Source of the DNA: Sanderia malayensis
Taxonomy: Eukaryota > Cnidaria > Scyphozoa > Semaeostomeae > Pelagiidae
Direction: 5' to 3'
Assembly: GCA_013076295.1 (NCBI GenBank)
Contig: RQOL01000718.1
Coordinates: forward strand, 5,579,623 to 5,643,622
DNA length: 64,000 nt
The position numbers and the translations under genes are program-made. The notes under the pieces were generated by a model. That model was not told the DNA's origin. It did no database searches and saw only the letters and a list, made by a program, of their open reading frames with translations. Shown here piece after piece: positions 34,698-47,650 of this stretch (positions are counted from its first letter, which is position 1; each line of letters opens with the position of its first letter).

Positions 34698-35886
34698 CTA
34701 GCGAGAGGCGCTCGCATTCACTTGCTTCCCGGGAGGGAGAGTGAAAAAACCTTGATGTGGTTGGCGCACTTTGTGTGCTGCATTCGCTTGCGCTCATGCC
34801 TCTTTCAACCCCACTCACAATAGGTTAGCTCGCTATGCTCGCCTGTAGTTGGGGCACTTTGTGTGCTGCATTCGCTGACGCTCATGCCCCTGTCAACCCC
34901 ACATACAATAGGTTACCTCGCTACGCTCGCCTGTGGTTGGCCCATGTCGTGTGCTGCATTCGCTTACGCTCATGCCCCCTTCAACCCCACATACAATAGG
35001 TTAGCTCGCTCCACTCGCCTGTCTATCTATTATCAAGAAACAATCACTGATAGGGTGCACTTTTTGCGCTGCATTGGCTAACACTCATGCCTCTGCCTAC
35101 TCTTCATACAACAGCTTGGCTCGCTCCACACGCCTGTTAATCCCATATCATAATTTTTTTATTAAAACATTCGGCTTGTTTACATTAGGCCAAAGCGTCG
35201 CAAATGTGCCAAAGGAACAATGGCAGTTGCCTACTACAAACACTACAACTATTTCTTTCAAAAAACAAAACAAAGGTATCACCTGTGTTCTCAATTGTCT
35301 TCTTTAATTTTCCAGAGGTCTCTCAAACAATTAGCAAGTCATTACAAAGGTAATTCAGGTCGTAAAACACTTTGAAAGGCGCCCAGTTATCCTCTGTGTT
35401 CAAAACAAAAACACACGTCATCTCCAAAAGCACCTGCAGTTCAACCCGATGGCTAATTTGCATGATAACGAAAAACGTGTGACTTTTCACATGGAGTCGG
35501 AAAAGAGCCAATCAAATTGCAGCAAAAGGTGAAACATGTCATGTTAACAGCGAATACTTTGTTCGATATTGGAGTTCGTGACACGAATTTGCAAGTTTCG
35601 CCTGCGTAAACCTTCGTTTTTTCGTGATAGCCACTTAGGCGAAGAAAAACTAAGAATTTCCCAACATTTTAGTCGAAACTGTAAGCTCTCAAAAAGATAA
35701 CTTTCTGGTTTAGCCGGTAAGGAAATGCTCACTCAAAAAAAGGTTAGATTGAGAGCCAGAAAAAAAGCCTTTATGGATACCTTGTTTGCCGTTTCGAGGC
35801 ATTCAACCTATTGTTTCCGGTCAAAGCTATCGTTTTTGGCAAGGAAAGTGTGTCATCACTTGACTCCACAGAATAGTAATATTAGA
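34698..35886 (-). mobile_element. Non-autonomous Helitron, copy C
   Basis: Read on the minus strand it starts TCTAATATTACTATTCTG at 35886 and ends CTAG at 34698-34701. It is flanked by A on the 5' side and T on the 3' side, the expected Helitron insertion site. It contains the shared body and three to four minisatellite units (34760-35140). Confidence 0.8.
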
Positions 35887-36528
35887 TTTTGCTACAGTGC
35901 AATGATTTATTAATTACTCTTAACACAAAATTCATTTTTTTAGGATAATGATGTTATTCGAGAGAAGTGCAGAAGTGCAGAATAATATCTTATTTCGAGA
36001 AAGCCCCCGCAGGACAATAGCTATACAGTATCACTTTCTTTGTCTCAAGACAAAAAAGCAAAAAGAAACGTAATTTTTGTGATGATAAACCAATTATAAT
36101 TTTTGTCAGATCTTCACACAGCACTTTGTGAAAAAGTTTAGCTGATTGAGAAAATTATGTCGTCTTATTTCTGTTAACCTTTTAGGAGAAAGAAAAACTT
36201 TGAATTAACCCCCCCCCCCTCGAATAAGGCCCCACCCTAAAATTCATTTTTGCAAATACGCCCCCGGGGGCTTATTCGAGGATTTACAGTATAAATCTTT
36301 ATGTATTTCTTGCCATTTTTTATATAATTTTTACCCCATTTCTTTCATAATGAAGATGAACCATGTATATCAACTGCTACATCCAGACAGCAAGTTGCTG
36401 GATATATTCACACGGTTTCTATCATGCAGCGCATAGGCAGCACCAACTATTTTGATTGTAGCATTCAAACCAAATACACAGTTGTGAGAATCAGTTTTTC
36501 ACCACAAAAGAAACCATAACTTGACCTA

Positions 36529-37250
36529 ATGCATGAAGCAAAAAGTCCAGTCAAAACTTCGAATATTCGAACATCAAAACGTGGAATTGAAGAAAACTTT
36601 GTGATCGATCCAGATACCACAATAGTCAAGGACCAACAAAATTTGCCCTTTGAATACATGGGCACTCTTGATAGCACTGGAATTGTACCGTTGCATTCTG
36701 TACCAAAAGTTGTTCCTGAGCAGCTCATCAAAATCAAGGGATGTGTAAAGCATGAATCTGGGGTTAAATATATCCCCACCAAAGATGGAAAAGTACCTAA
36801 AGAGAAAGCTCATCTTGTTGATACTTCTGCCTCAATTAATATACTGTTCTGGGGCAACCATACTATTTCTGTGGAAAAAGACATCATTTACAACTTCTCT
36901 AATGTGAGAGTTAAAGAAAAAAATGGAGAAATATATTTCAAAACAACAAAGTCAGACATAACAAGCATTAGGGAGACAGATACATTTGAAAGTTGTTTAC
37001 ATGAAGTTGATGACCAAATATCCCTTCAACATGCCCGTGCTGATTGTGAGCTGATTTGGCTTCTTAAATGTCACCAAGAATAACAGCTGCTATGTCTGTA
37101 CCAAACGAGTCCAAATTAATGGTGCACTTGGCAACTGCGCAATTTGCAAAATGACATTGAAGGCAAAGAAATGTGATATCAAATTGTTTTTAAACTTTCA
37201 ATTGAAGACCTGTTCTGCCAAAACATCATTAAAGTGTCTGTTTTTGACTA
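36529..37250 (+). pseudogene. RPA1-like OB-fold / zinc-finger protein relic
   Basis: An open frame (36529-37083) encodes an OB-fold-like segment (LVDTSASINILFWGNH...YNFSNVRVKEKNGEIYF) resembling the single-strand-DNA-binding folds of RPA1. After a 1-base shift at about 37078, a four-Cys cluster (SCYVCTKRV...GNCAICKMTL) follows, as in the RPA1 C-terminal zinc ribbon. A stop at 37081 and further shifts make it non-functional. Some animal Helitrons encode RPA-like proteins, so it may be a transposon relic and not a host gene; no Helitron end was found beside it. Sequence from 35890 to 36500 is uncharacterised and includes a GC-box near 36215-36265 reading like a MITE end. Confidence 0.5.
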
Positions 37251-38200
37251 AGTTGCAATGAAAATTTTCTCAGTCACTGGAATTGATGATACAAAGATTT
37301 CCATTGAAGGCATGAAAATTGATCTATTACAAATTGACACACTGAAAATAACATATGATGCAGTGAAGAAGACACTTCTTATGACATTGCTATATAATCC
37401 ACTGGACACTCACAACAAATATTTTCCAGTAACATTTTTTCACTGTTTTGTTGCAATTTTTGCTCTTAGTTTCTTAGGTTTGTGGTCCAAGTATATGTCA
37501 GTAAAAGCAAATCTTGGCCAAAGAAGATGCTAAAACTTTTTGTCTCAGTCAGTAAAAGCAAATCTTTCCCAAAGGTGATGCTAAAACGTTTACAACTGTG
37601 TTCAGTTACTTTTGCTGACAATCTGCTTGTATATATTGGTAAACAAGTATATATTGATCATTTTTATCACATAAATATAATTTTCATTGTCATTATAAAG
37701 CATATGTTTTGATTCTTAAAAACTATCGTTTCCATGTTTGCAACATATTTCACATTGTGCTACACTTTTGTTTACGGGTGTGCTTTTGATATATCTATCC
37801 ATGCATCCTGGCAGGAGTTACTTAATTTTCATCATCGTGACACAAGTATTTTCAAAATTTTCAAACGCATTTCCATCAGAACCAACAACATTTTCCAACT
37901 TTTTAAAAATTGTCTTCGATCTGTTTTGAAAGACTTGACGTTGAATTACGAACTCCATGGAAGCAGGCATGGTATACATAGTCAACAAATATGTTTTATC
38001 TACGAATTAAGTAATTAACAACATTAGCTTCAGTCATGTGTACCAGAAGCTTTGCAAGCATCTGGTACATATATAGAAATGAGTAGACAAATCCTCAAAC
38101 AAACTGTTTTGCCAATTTTTCACACTTATGCTAGTAAAAATAGACACATTACTCTTATTCAAACTTCTACCTCTATCAAATTACTTTGCAAAGCCTCACG
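37251..38200. other. AT-rich stretch, no gene seen
   Basis: Two near-repeated AGTCAGTAAAAGCAAATCTT blocks occur at about 37495 and 37545. A short open frame at 37258-37533 may continue the decayed OB-fold gene. No other coding signal. Confidence 0.4.
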
Positions 38201-38350
38201 GTGTTGGTTCTAGTTCCTTCAGTGGGGGGGGGGGGGCGAAAGCACGTCAGCACGTCACATTCCCCACAGAAGAATTCCTGGCGTTTAGGTACTCCATTAT
38301 TTTCTGTTTGTTTTATCTAGATTTGCTCTATTGTGTTTGTTGTTCGTGAC
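38201..38350 (+). repeat. 5' LTR of BEL/Pao element
   Basis: About 150 bp starting TGTTGGTTCTAG and ending near TTTGTTGTTCG. It matches 41894-42025 except for a poly-G tract (38223-38236) and scattered substitutions. The right edge is approximate. Confidence 0.65.
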
Positions 38351-38412
38351 GAAGTGAGCCAGGACAGAAGGAAGCCAGTCATAACAACCCTGCCCATCAC
38401 CGGAACACGTCA

Positions 38413-41400
38413 ATGACCACGTCACAGACTACTACTGTTGGTATTACGAAGACACAGTCTCAGCGTGTATACTTGCAGATAGTCAAGCTCAAAGTGGAAT
38501 CCTCAGATGGACAAAGGCTACAAACTCATGCACTACTGGACATTGGAAGTCAGGCAACCCTGATTACAAAGGAATTTGCAGAGAAACTTAAGCTGACAGG
38601 ACCATCGGAGACAGTATACATTGGGAGCATTAAAGATGAAGGAGAAGGTTAGCAGGTGGAAAAAGTTGCATTCAAATTGTCTTGTATTGGAAACAGAGAG
38701 CAAAGTTTACCCGTACAATGTGCCTATGCTGTTTCAAGTGCATGGTTCCATGTGCCTTCTCAGCGCTTGCCCTCCTCTTTCAATACTGATTCAAGCTTCC
38801 AGCGCTTATGAGAATTGGGAATCCAAGATGTAAAGGCTGAAGATGTCAATATTTTGATTGGATCTGACATTCCAGAAGCTTTCCTGGCATCAGAAGTCTG
38901 TGAAGGCCCTGCAGGACAACCATATGCTGTATGCACTATATTCGGATGGAGTCTACTTGGAGCTGCAGATAGTGGAGTAAAGAATGGCAGAATCCAACTG
39001 TCCATTAACCACACTGGTACTCAAGTCGATAAGGAGTTGAAGAATCAAGTTAAAGCTTTCTGGACAACAGAATCCTTTGGAACAAGGTTTAACGAACACC
39101 ACCCTATGTTTCCGACAAGACAAAGAAGTAATCGCCAGATTAGATACGACAACAACAATATCAGAAAATGGGCACTATATTGTTGATATGCTGTGGAAAG
39201 ATGGTTCCGTTCAACTTCCAAACAATGAAAGTCTTGCAGAAAATTGACTCCACTCCCTCGTGCGACGTTTCAAGCGTGAACCCGTACTATATAAGAAGTA
39301 CTCTGAAGCCATTGAGACCTACATATATCGAGGCTATGCACAAAAAATGTCAGACGATGAAGTCAGTGTTGCAACAAAGAAAACCTGGTATCTGCCTGAC
39401 CATTCTGTCATCAGTGCAACAAAGCAAAAATTATAGCAGTTTTCCATGCTGCTTCTCAATTTTGTAGCACCAGTCTAAATGGATTCCTGATTACTGGACC
39501 GGATCTGTTAAATAGCCTCGTTGGAATACTGCTACGCTTCAGAAGCAAGCCTGTTGCCCTCCTCTCTGACATTGAAGCCATGTTCCACCAAGTACATGTG
39601 ACCAAAGAAGACTAAATTGATCAGCAACTCAACCAGAGTACTCGAAGTGCTACCCAAAGCCATACTTGCGAAGCCGCAGCTGGACCTCAGCCTCAAGGCA
39701 CTCCCTACCGAAAGAGTGCTTGGCATCAGATGGAACATAGAAAGGGAGGAGTTTGTATTCAACCCTGTACAAAAGGAAGCTCCTATCACAAAGCATGGAA
39801 TTTTGCAAGTCGCAAAGCTCTATCATTGATCCACTTGGCTTCCTGGCTCCATATAACATCAAAGCGAAGACTCTCTTGCAGCGGCTGTGGAGAATGAAGT
39901 TTGGCTGGGATGACGAAATCAATGAAGTGAGCAAGCAAACTTGGAACAATTGACTCGAAGTTAAAGTCAATTTCGAACTTCGGTTTACCGAGATTATACT
40001 CGAACAACTAAGAGCATATAGTTAACAACGAGCTTGATATATTTTGTGACAGCTCTGAACATGCCTTTCGTGCAATTGCATATCTATCATGCATTCATCA
40101 AAAGGGAACCAGCACATGCAACTTCGTAAGCAGCAGCTACTCTCGCAGTTCGCAGTTTCATCAAAGATGAAATGAACATCAAAACTAACACAGTACGATT
40201 CTGGACCAACTCTAAGAAAACACTGCCATACATTAAAAATCAAAGCCAGCGGTTGAAGACTTTAGTAGGTAACCGAGTGGTCGAAATACACGAAAACTCT
40301 GATCCACAAAACTGGTTCTATATTGACAGAAAAGAAAACCCGGCTGACGACTGTTCAAGAGGACTACACCTGTCAAAGATCTCAGTTGGTAGCCGGTGGC
40401 TTGCAAGCCCAGAATTTTTACACAAAAGGGACAAGCAAGTTTCCTTTCAGCATAGTCAAGTCACTGACGACCTGGCTGACGATGATGCAGAAATTCAAAA
40501 AGAGAATATGGTAATCTCATTAACTCATAGACTCATAGACATTTCCACATTTTCAGGTTGGAATCGCTGATTGCTGTAACTGCATTTGTTATCATTGCTT
40601 GCAACCTATTCAAAACAAAAATCACAAGGAAGAAAGAGAATGGCTTAGCAAATTCTTCACGTGCAGGCTTTAAATCCGAAACCAATATGAAGGAAACAAA
40701 AGGGTTTTTCAATTACCTACCATTAGCCAATTGGAAGCAGCCACCCAAGCTCTCGTAAGATATCAAAGGTTGCTGAAGATATCAAAGGTATGCAGAAAGA
40801 AAGAGGATCCCTGAGAGGCACGCTATTGAGACTGAACCCATTCATTTACACAGATGGAATTCTCAGGGTAGGAGGAATATTGCAAAATGCACCAATACAT
40901 TACTCTGCGAAACACCAGATAATAATTCTACAATGACATCATTTGATGAAGATCTTGATCCAACAAACCCATGAAGAAAACAGACATGTAAGAAGTGAGT
41001 ACACGCTAAGTGAGTTGAGACAAAATACTGGATTATCAGAAGAAGATTTATGGTACGACATATATCGTCTACAACTGTATGCATTCCAAGAAGCTAATAG
41101 GGCAACCATCAATTCCAAAAATGGCAGATCTTCCAGATTTCAGAGTAGCAGCAAATGAACCGCCATTCAGTCGAACAGGCCTTGATTACTTTGGTCCTCT
41201 TTTTGTAAAATGTGGAAGAACTACCCTGAAGAGATGGAGATGCATCTTTACTTGCTTAGTAACAAGGGCAGTTCATCTGGAAGTCACAGAATCCTTAGAA
41301 ACTCATGCATTCATAAACGTTCTGGAAAGATTCGTGAATAGACGCGGCTTCCCCAGAAAGATCACATCCAATTATGGTGCTAATTTTAAAGGAGCCGATA

Positions 41401-41731
41401 AAGAGCTAAGAGACTGCTTAAAAGGATTGAACCAAGACAAGATACATGTCTTCGCTGTAAGAAAAAGGATCAGATGGAGATTTAACCCACCGTGCTCTCC
41501 ACATATGGGTTGTGTTTGGGAGAGCCTCGTTCGGTCTTGAAAAATGACGATGAAGTCCATTTTGAAAGACAGAACAGTCAACGACTTCACATTGATGACC
41601 GTCTTCTCCGGGTTGAAAGTATCTTAAACAGTCGTCCTTTGATAGCAGTAAGCGATGATATTAATGATTTTGAAGCATTCACCCCTAACCATTTTGTCAT
41701 CGGTCGTGCTTTCTCAAATCTGGCGCTTTAG
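38413..41731 (+). pseudogene. BEL/Pao pol (protease, RT, RNase H, integrase) in fragments
   Basis: Recognisable pieces: Pao-type aspartic protease ALLDIGSQATLI (about 38535); the conserved DVNILIGSDIPEAF and YAVCTIFGWSLLG (38850-38970); RT block LNGFLITGPDLLNSLVG and LLSDIEAMFHQVHV (39475-39605); GFLAPYNIKAKTL (39840) of the RT-RNase H link; an RNase H/connection segment (40172-40570, PADDCSRGL); and an integrase zinc region and core, GLDYFGPLFVKC, TCLVTRAVHLEV and NRRGFPRKI (41175-41370), plus PNHFVIGRA (41690). Frames change at least six times, so nothing is translatable end to end. Confidence 0.75.
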
Positions 41732-41893
41732 TACTTCTAGCAGATTCAATCGCAGCAAGAGGCCAATGGCCATTAGTGAGGGTTATCCACACGTTTTCAG
41801 GAGATAAAGGAACTATGCTCGTCCTGTTGCCAAACTGTGCGTTTTGGAAGAAGAAAAGTTATCGAAGAACAATGTTCTTAAAGGCAGGGAGGA

Positions 41894-42025
41894 TGTTGGC
41901 TCTAGTTTCTTCAGTGGAAGTGAAAGCATGTGAGCACATCACATTCTTTACAGAAGAATTCCTGGCATTTAGGAACTCTATTATTATTTTTTTTAACTAG
42001 AATTGTTCTATTGTGTTTGTTGTTT
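41894..42025 (+). repeat. 3' LTR of BEL/Pao element
   Basis: Starts TGTTGGCTCTAGTTTCTTC and parallels the 5' LTR through ATTGTGTTTGTTGTT. Confidence 0.65.
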
Positions 42026-42473
42026 AAGTAAAAATGCTCGGGGAACTGTTTTCTCACAAGTATTCAACGAGAAGTGTTAAGTATGTCAGAACAGAGATAT
42101 AAATACGAGTTGGATTGAGTAAAATTTCAAGTGGCTTTTAGGCCATCACAAAGTGTTATCAGAGTAGTTTTTATCTGCATGAAACAGATGATAAAATGGC
42201 CATTTCTTGGTGTTCTGTTCGTAACATACGGCATTAACGCAAAGTGGGTGTAAGACCCAAAAAGAAATTACAGTAAACATTACAAAGTCAAAAAAGTTTT
42301 TTTACAAAATTACAAGTGACTTTCGATTGCCGAGAATATCAAACAAAGCACTGCACAGAGGCAACTGAAGCTTCTGTTCCAATATTCCCCTTGCAATACA
42401 GTGGCATGAAAATTGCAGCAAAGTGCTTTGAGTTGGAAGGAAATTTTCCTTCTTAGGAAAGTTTCAGCCCTCA

Positions 42474-42570
42474 AAATGAAAAAGAAGGAAATAGAACGTT
42501 TATGGAGGGATGTCTGGATATATGTTTGTCACACATTCTACTACACATTTCAAGCTATGGAAACTGAAGG
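42474..42570 (+). pseudogene. Third integrase (DD34E family) fragment
   Basis: About 30 codons reading KEIERLWRDVWIYVCHTFYYTFQAME, closely similar to the region around the catalytic Glu in copy 1 (RIERLWRDVFCMVCHLFYYTFQSME). A GT donor-like GGTAAAT follows. No other part of the family is recognisable nearby, so it is an isolated relic or a captured exon. Confidence 0.65.
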
Positions 42571-42599
42571 TAAATCGAAAATAATGTGTTTCCAACAGT

Positions 42600-44984
42600 C
42601 TTCGTACATTTTGTACTTTTAAAATGCTGACAGCAGAAAACGTGGTGATGCTCAACAACAGGTGTTAGGGAAATCCCATGCGTCCCATCCAGATCTTTAT
42701 TCTTTTTTTATGCCAAGCACTTCGTCAGTGAAGAAGGAAGAAACGATGACATACATATAGAAAAACTTTCATAATATTGTTCCTTCTGGGTTGTAAGAAT
42801 TAACCAATAACATAATGAAAGCTATATATGTCATGATGTCATCACTTCTTCATTTTTGAATCTCTTATCTTTTGTATCTGGTTTTAAGTGTATAGCATAA
42901 AAGATGCAATGCTAAATGTTAAAAGCACTCTGGAGATTTTCAAATTCTGTTTCAACCTCTTCATCCAGCAATTCATGTACAAGATTTGTCCAATCTCTAA
43001 TATTCTGGCTGGTACTAGCATTAATCGCATCAAGTGGTGATAAAGTCACAGCCAGTGATGTATCTAGACTGTTTTGTTTCGGGGGTGTTCCAAAATAATG
43101 ACCAGTATTTTTCTATATTTAAATGGTGGGTAGCCAGGGAGTAGCACAATGAATTTTTGGACTGAGGATAGATAAGACTGGAAATGACTGACAAATTGCC
43201 TTTTGTTGTTCTCCTTTGAATGTTCTTTAAAAAAAGGAATTTTGTTGTAAAAAGTACCTTGTGTCTTGTCCCTCCACTGAAGGGCAGAAATAACTGCAAG
43301 AGAGGGTCTTAACAGATCCAGTGAAAACGTTTTAAATACTGTTACAACATCCACTTAAGAACAAAGTCAGTAGTTCTAAGATTTTGAAATGTTTAATTGT
43401 CTGCATCTTGCAGATTTCCACCTGTCTGCAACATTTGAAAGGTCATTTTTGTCAGTTTGATCTTTCTCGCATGCCAATAGCGTCAACTGATCTAGCTTCG
43501 GCTGCGAAAGGCGATTTCTCAAATAGTTTTAAGGAGCTTAAGACGCCTGAAGGATCGCTCGCTTTTGCACACTGATGGTGAGGTGGTAAGCAAGAACACA
43601 TGAGAATTCTAGCCAAATGTTGACAGTTGATGTCTAAAATTAGGGCCAGCTTGTCGTATCGTAAACACTGATATCAAAAAAGGACTGCATCGTGTTTCTA
43701 TTGTTCAGAAAAATTCAGAATGAGGCCAAATTATTTTTCAAACTGGTGCCCAAACTGCATTCTTGTCTTCAGTCTGTAATGCTTTTTTCATGGTTAGGTT
43801 TTCTCAATGAAAAAAATATTTTTTATGTTATAGAGATTACTGTCATATCCAACTTCCTAATTCCCAAACTCATAACGAACGAAGAAGAAGTTCTTTGAAA
43901 CTTTTATCTCTCGTATCGTTGATGCAAGGGAGATATTTTGTAAAACAGAATGGAGTTGGAGCAGCAGACAATGTGAAACTGAATTTAATTTATTAAACAG
44001 AATGAAGGCAAATGCACCAGATTACTACAAGAACTACAAAGTTTACTTGCAAGATTTAATATCTTAAAATATCTTGCAAATTCAGGTGGGCGCTTATTAG
44101 AGGGGGCCACTTAAAAGAACAGGGTGCTTATTTCACAGTCCTAAAATTTTGAAATCAAACAACATCAAAAACAAAAGAATAATCTTATATAGTTTCAATA
44201 TATTCACGTATAATCTTATATAGATTCAATAGCAAGCACTCAAGATCAAATTCGACTGCTGATCTTGGCTGTATTGCATTTTCCAATCCCTCACGACCAG
44301 ATGAAAGTATTTTTCCAGCCTCTAGGTTATTATTTTAACCAAACAGTGAAAATTTAAGGATTCTATTAACCACCCTGGGCAGTTAATACGGGGAGCGCTT
44401 TTTCACCCTTTTTGATTTTCGAGTGGGTTCCTTATTGGAGGGGGGTGGTTAAAAGACGGTTGGTGCTAAATAGAGGAAATACGGTATTCAAAGATTTTTT
44501 TCTTCTTGTCTGCGTCAATCTCAACTCAAAATAATTAAGCAGCAACAAAGCATAATTGACATAAATTAGCATTTAAATGTTAGCATTTATTTAAGCTGCT
44601 CGTCCCTTATTTTAGAGTCATTGTAACAAATGTTAGAATTATTGGCCTTACGTGGAAGTAGATTTCCAAATTTTTGGAGGGAAATTTAAGGAAATAACAC
44701 CAAGACTCGAAGGAAGTTTTATTTTGCAAAGTGGGAACACAAATCCTCATGCCAATAATAGCTCCATAATCATGAACTGTCCTGAAGCTAACAATATTAC
44801 AATGCTACTTCTTGACAATTTTCTCTTTAGCAAAGTTATCAAAACTTATGGTCTCACTCTCTATTGCACCATTCATAACAAGGTGATTGACTTCAAACAG
44901 GAAAACCCACTGAAAAGCTAAAGAAAGATGTTTTTGTGGAGGATTTCTTAGAGAACTTTACAATGAAGTGGAGATGTCAGAAAA
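42600..44984. other. Unassigned repeat-rich stretch
   Basis: Contains a minus-strand exon-like segment near 43055-42915 (SQNIRDWTNLVHELLDEEVETEFENL) of unknown family. Two stretches of the type GGGCGCTTATTAGAGGGGG (44085-44140 and 44385-44480) look like ends of hAT-type MITEs. A plus-strand frame of 89 codons (44652-44921) has no known motif. None is firm enough for a gene call. Confidence 0.35.
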
Positions 44985-45235
44985 TTCAAAAATTAAGCAA
45001 AGGCACTGCCGTTTGATTAGAATTATTTCCACACTTGTTCCCCACCTGACTAGGATTCACATGAGATAGACCCCAGACCCCCAGGATCATCCTTCTTTAA
45101 AGCTTTGTGTTTCTTATTTTATCAATTTCACTGTATTAAGGGCTGGGTTGTAGTGGGCATGTGAATCCTAGTCAGGGGGGAACGAGTGTGGAAATAATTC
45201 TAATCAAATGGCAGTGCCCTTGTTTAATTTTCGAA
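44985..45235. mobile_element. Foldback MITE
   Basis: Inverted arms of about 75 bp (TTC.AAAATTAA.CAA.GGCACTGCC and onward to CTGACTAGGATTCACA) flank a spacer of roughly 95 bp. The arms differ at only a few positions. No clear target duplication was found. Confidence 0.75.
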
Positions 45236-45409
45236 TTATTTCCCACTCATTCCTAGTCCCTGACTACGGATCCCCATGCGATTTCAAAGCCCACTGTGAT
45301 ATTGACAAGGCAGGACAAATGATAATGATACAAGAGATTTCTTGGAACTCAACATTATATCTCTATTTCACAATGGTTATACACTTCCTTGTAAACAATG
45401 GCCTAAATT

Positions 45410-46272
45410 AACAGGTGAACAAATCTCTTTATTATAATGTTTTGCGAATGTTTTGGAATTACTCCAACCTGCTGCTTTTGTTATTGCTGACACTGGGAGT
45501 CCTTTAGCTTTTGCAAGCGAGGAAGATGCAGACCTTGTTGAATGTGCAGTAAAAACTGTGATGTCAATTCCTGCAGCAGCTAAAGTTGCTTTTATCCACT
45601 TGGAGATTGTGCTGTTAAAACCGCTTTATGCGGGGCTTTTACGATATGAATAATTTTGTACACTCCCCACGTGTTAACTTTGTTCTATCCAAGTAAGTGT
45701 TCAAAGTTTGCACCAGGCAGATATTTTCATCTTGGGGAAAAGACCTGAATTCGAGAGGTTCTGGGTGAAATGAAGGCCTCGAGGTCTTTGTGAGTTCCTT
45801 GATATAAAATACATATTTATCCTTGTCCTTGTGCATAAAATTGATATCTAGTATGTGCAGTGTTTGTGCTCTTTGTGCACTTAAGAGGGCCATCAAGGTG
45901 GCAAGCTTCCATGTAAGTTCCTGGATGCTCAAGTCACAATTACTGGTCTTGAGGAAAGATACTTTATAACTTGAGATGCATCATATGTGACGGTATATTT
46001 CGGTAATGCTGGTTTGGTTTCAAAAATCCCTTTCATAACCCTCTTAATAAGAGGGTGATTGCCAACTGTCTGTCCACTTATTGGTTCAATAATGGCAGAT
46101 GGGGCTGATTTGCAGTGTTCATGGCTGAATATTCAACATTTGAAGTTTTAAATAAATGTGAAAGGAAATCTGCAACCTCTGTGATCTTTGGAGAAGTTGA
46201 ATAAAAATGCGTTGCCTTACAATGGTCCAACCACTTTTTAATATATGCTGAATATTGCAAAAAGTAAAACAA
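45410..46272 (-). pseudogene. DIRS-type tyrosine recombinase
   Basis: N-terminal core-binding part at 46272-46078, then ELTWKLATLMALLSAQRAQTL (first Arg region) at 45932 onward. After a shift near 45640, WIKATLAAAGIDITVFTAHS followed by TRSASSSLAKAKG (the H-x-x-R box) and AGWSNSKTFAKHYNKEI (Trp and nucleophile Tyr). All catalytic positions are present but in different frames. Confidence 0.75.
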
Positions 46273-46374
46273 GAAGCTTCCACATGTTTGATTAAATATT
46301 AAATCAAAATTTAAAAAACTGTATATTCAATCACAACTTCCAGTGATCATCATCATATGCCCGAATTAACATAT

Positions 46375-47408
46375 TCACACATGTTGAACATTGTTTTCTG
46401 GTCCCCAAACTCCATGAGGACATAACCAGTTCAATCGAGGTTTGTGACAGACTTTCATTTTGTTCCAATCTAATGAAAATGCATCCACTGCAAAAGCATC
46501 TGGATCTGGCCGATTAGAAACAAATTTTTCTACCTGCTTATTTATTCTGGAAGCAAATAAATCAATCTCAGGCTCAAATTGAAAATGGGAAGTGACCTGA
46601 GTATAAATATTTTCTGAAAGTTTCCATTCCATGCCAGTATTATTTTTGCGGGACTGGTAATCTGCCTCAGTGTTAAAAACACCAGGTATGTAGCTGGCTG
46701 TAAGCCAGGTATTGTGGGTGATCGCCCAGTCCCAAGCCCAAGTATTCCATACCTTGTGATGGTGTAAAAATTGATTTTTCAGGGTGTATAACAAACCCAA
46801 GAAAGTCAAACAATGATGTAGCAATGTTTGTAAATTTTAAAGTTTCTTCAAAGTTTAAATTTGTTAAAAGCAGGTCATCAATGTAGGCCCCTATATTGAT
46901 TCTTTGTTTGCATAAGACTGACTGTGGGGCCTTTAGCAATTTTGTAAATTTTCTGGGCCCCGCAGAAAGGCCATTTGGAAGGGCATAAAAATTATAAAGT
47001 TTTCCATTGTGCCTAAATTTTAAAAACTTTCTGTCCTCTGCTTTTATGGTTATAGAGTTATATGCATCTTTAATATCAAGTTTTGTCATAAAACCATCCT
47101 GTTTTAGCAGGTTTAAAATGGTGTAAATTGTGTCCCTTTTGAAATGTATTTTAGGCTGTAGCTCGTTAAACTTTTTTAAATTCAAAATGAGAAGGAAAGT
47201 GCCATCACTTTTGGGTCTTAAAAATATAGGTGAAATATATTGTCCAAGGACATTCTGGGATTCCACAATGACTTTTTCCCATTAGTTTCTTAATTTCTTC
47301 ATCCACAATGGGTATTTCAGAGGAACTAAAATTATTTTGTGGTACATGTTGCTGATGTGGTGCAGCAATGCTATCAAATTCAATTGGTAACCCTTTTACA
47401 GTAGACAA
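46375..47408 (-). pseudogene. DIRS-type reverse transcriptase and RNase H
   Basis: RT motifs: SPIFLRPKSDGTFLLILNLK, TKLDIKDAYNSITI, YALPNGLSAGPRKFTK, and GAYIDDLLL, which holds the catalytic pair. An RNase H-like segment follows in another frame, with SYIPGVFNTEADYQSR and EIDLFASRINKQ, both typical of DIRS and Ngaro proteins. Shifts occur near 47240 and 46750. Confidence 0.75.
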
Positions 47409-47650
47409 TATTTCTGGGTCAGAGGTGAGATTTACCCAATTATAAAAAAATTTGCAGATACAACCTGCTTGAAATGTTTCAACCCTATTATTCAGGTAGG
47501 GAATAAACTCATTGGAGCTTACCTTACAGAATTGGAAAGTTTATTTCCTGGCATTGAAGTTCCGCTGGCCTCTGATTGCTCGCCAGCCTCGGTCCAAAAA
47601 AGACTGTTGTGAGCCATTTTTATTTCCAAATCCATAGTTCTGGGTTGGTC

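Larger units (their letters stand above)
38201..42029 (+). mobile_element. BEL/Pao LTR retrotransposon, degenerate
   Basis: Two short LTRs (38201-38350 and 41894-42025) flank a heavily frameshifted pol region of about 3.5 kb. Gene order is protease, reverse transcriptase, RNase H, integrase. Gag is not recognisable. LTR divergence and many stops show an old copy. Confidence 0.75.
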
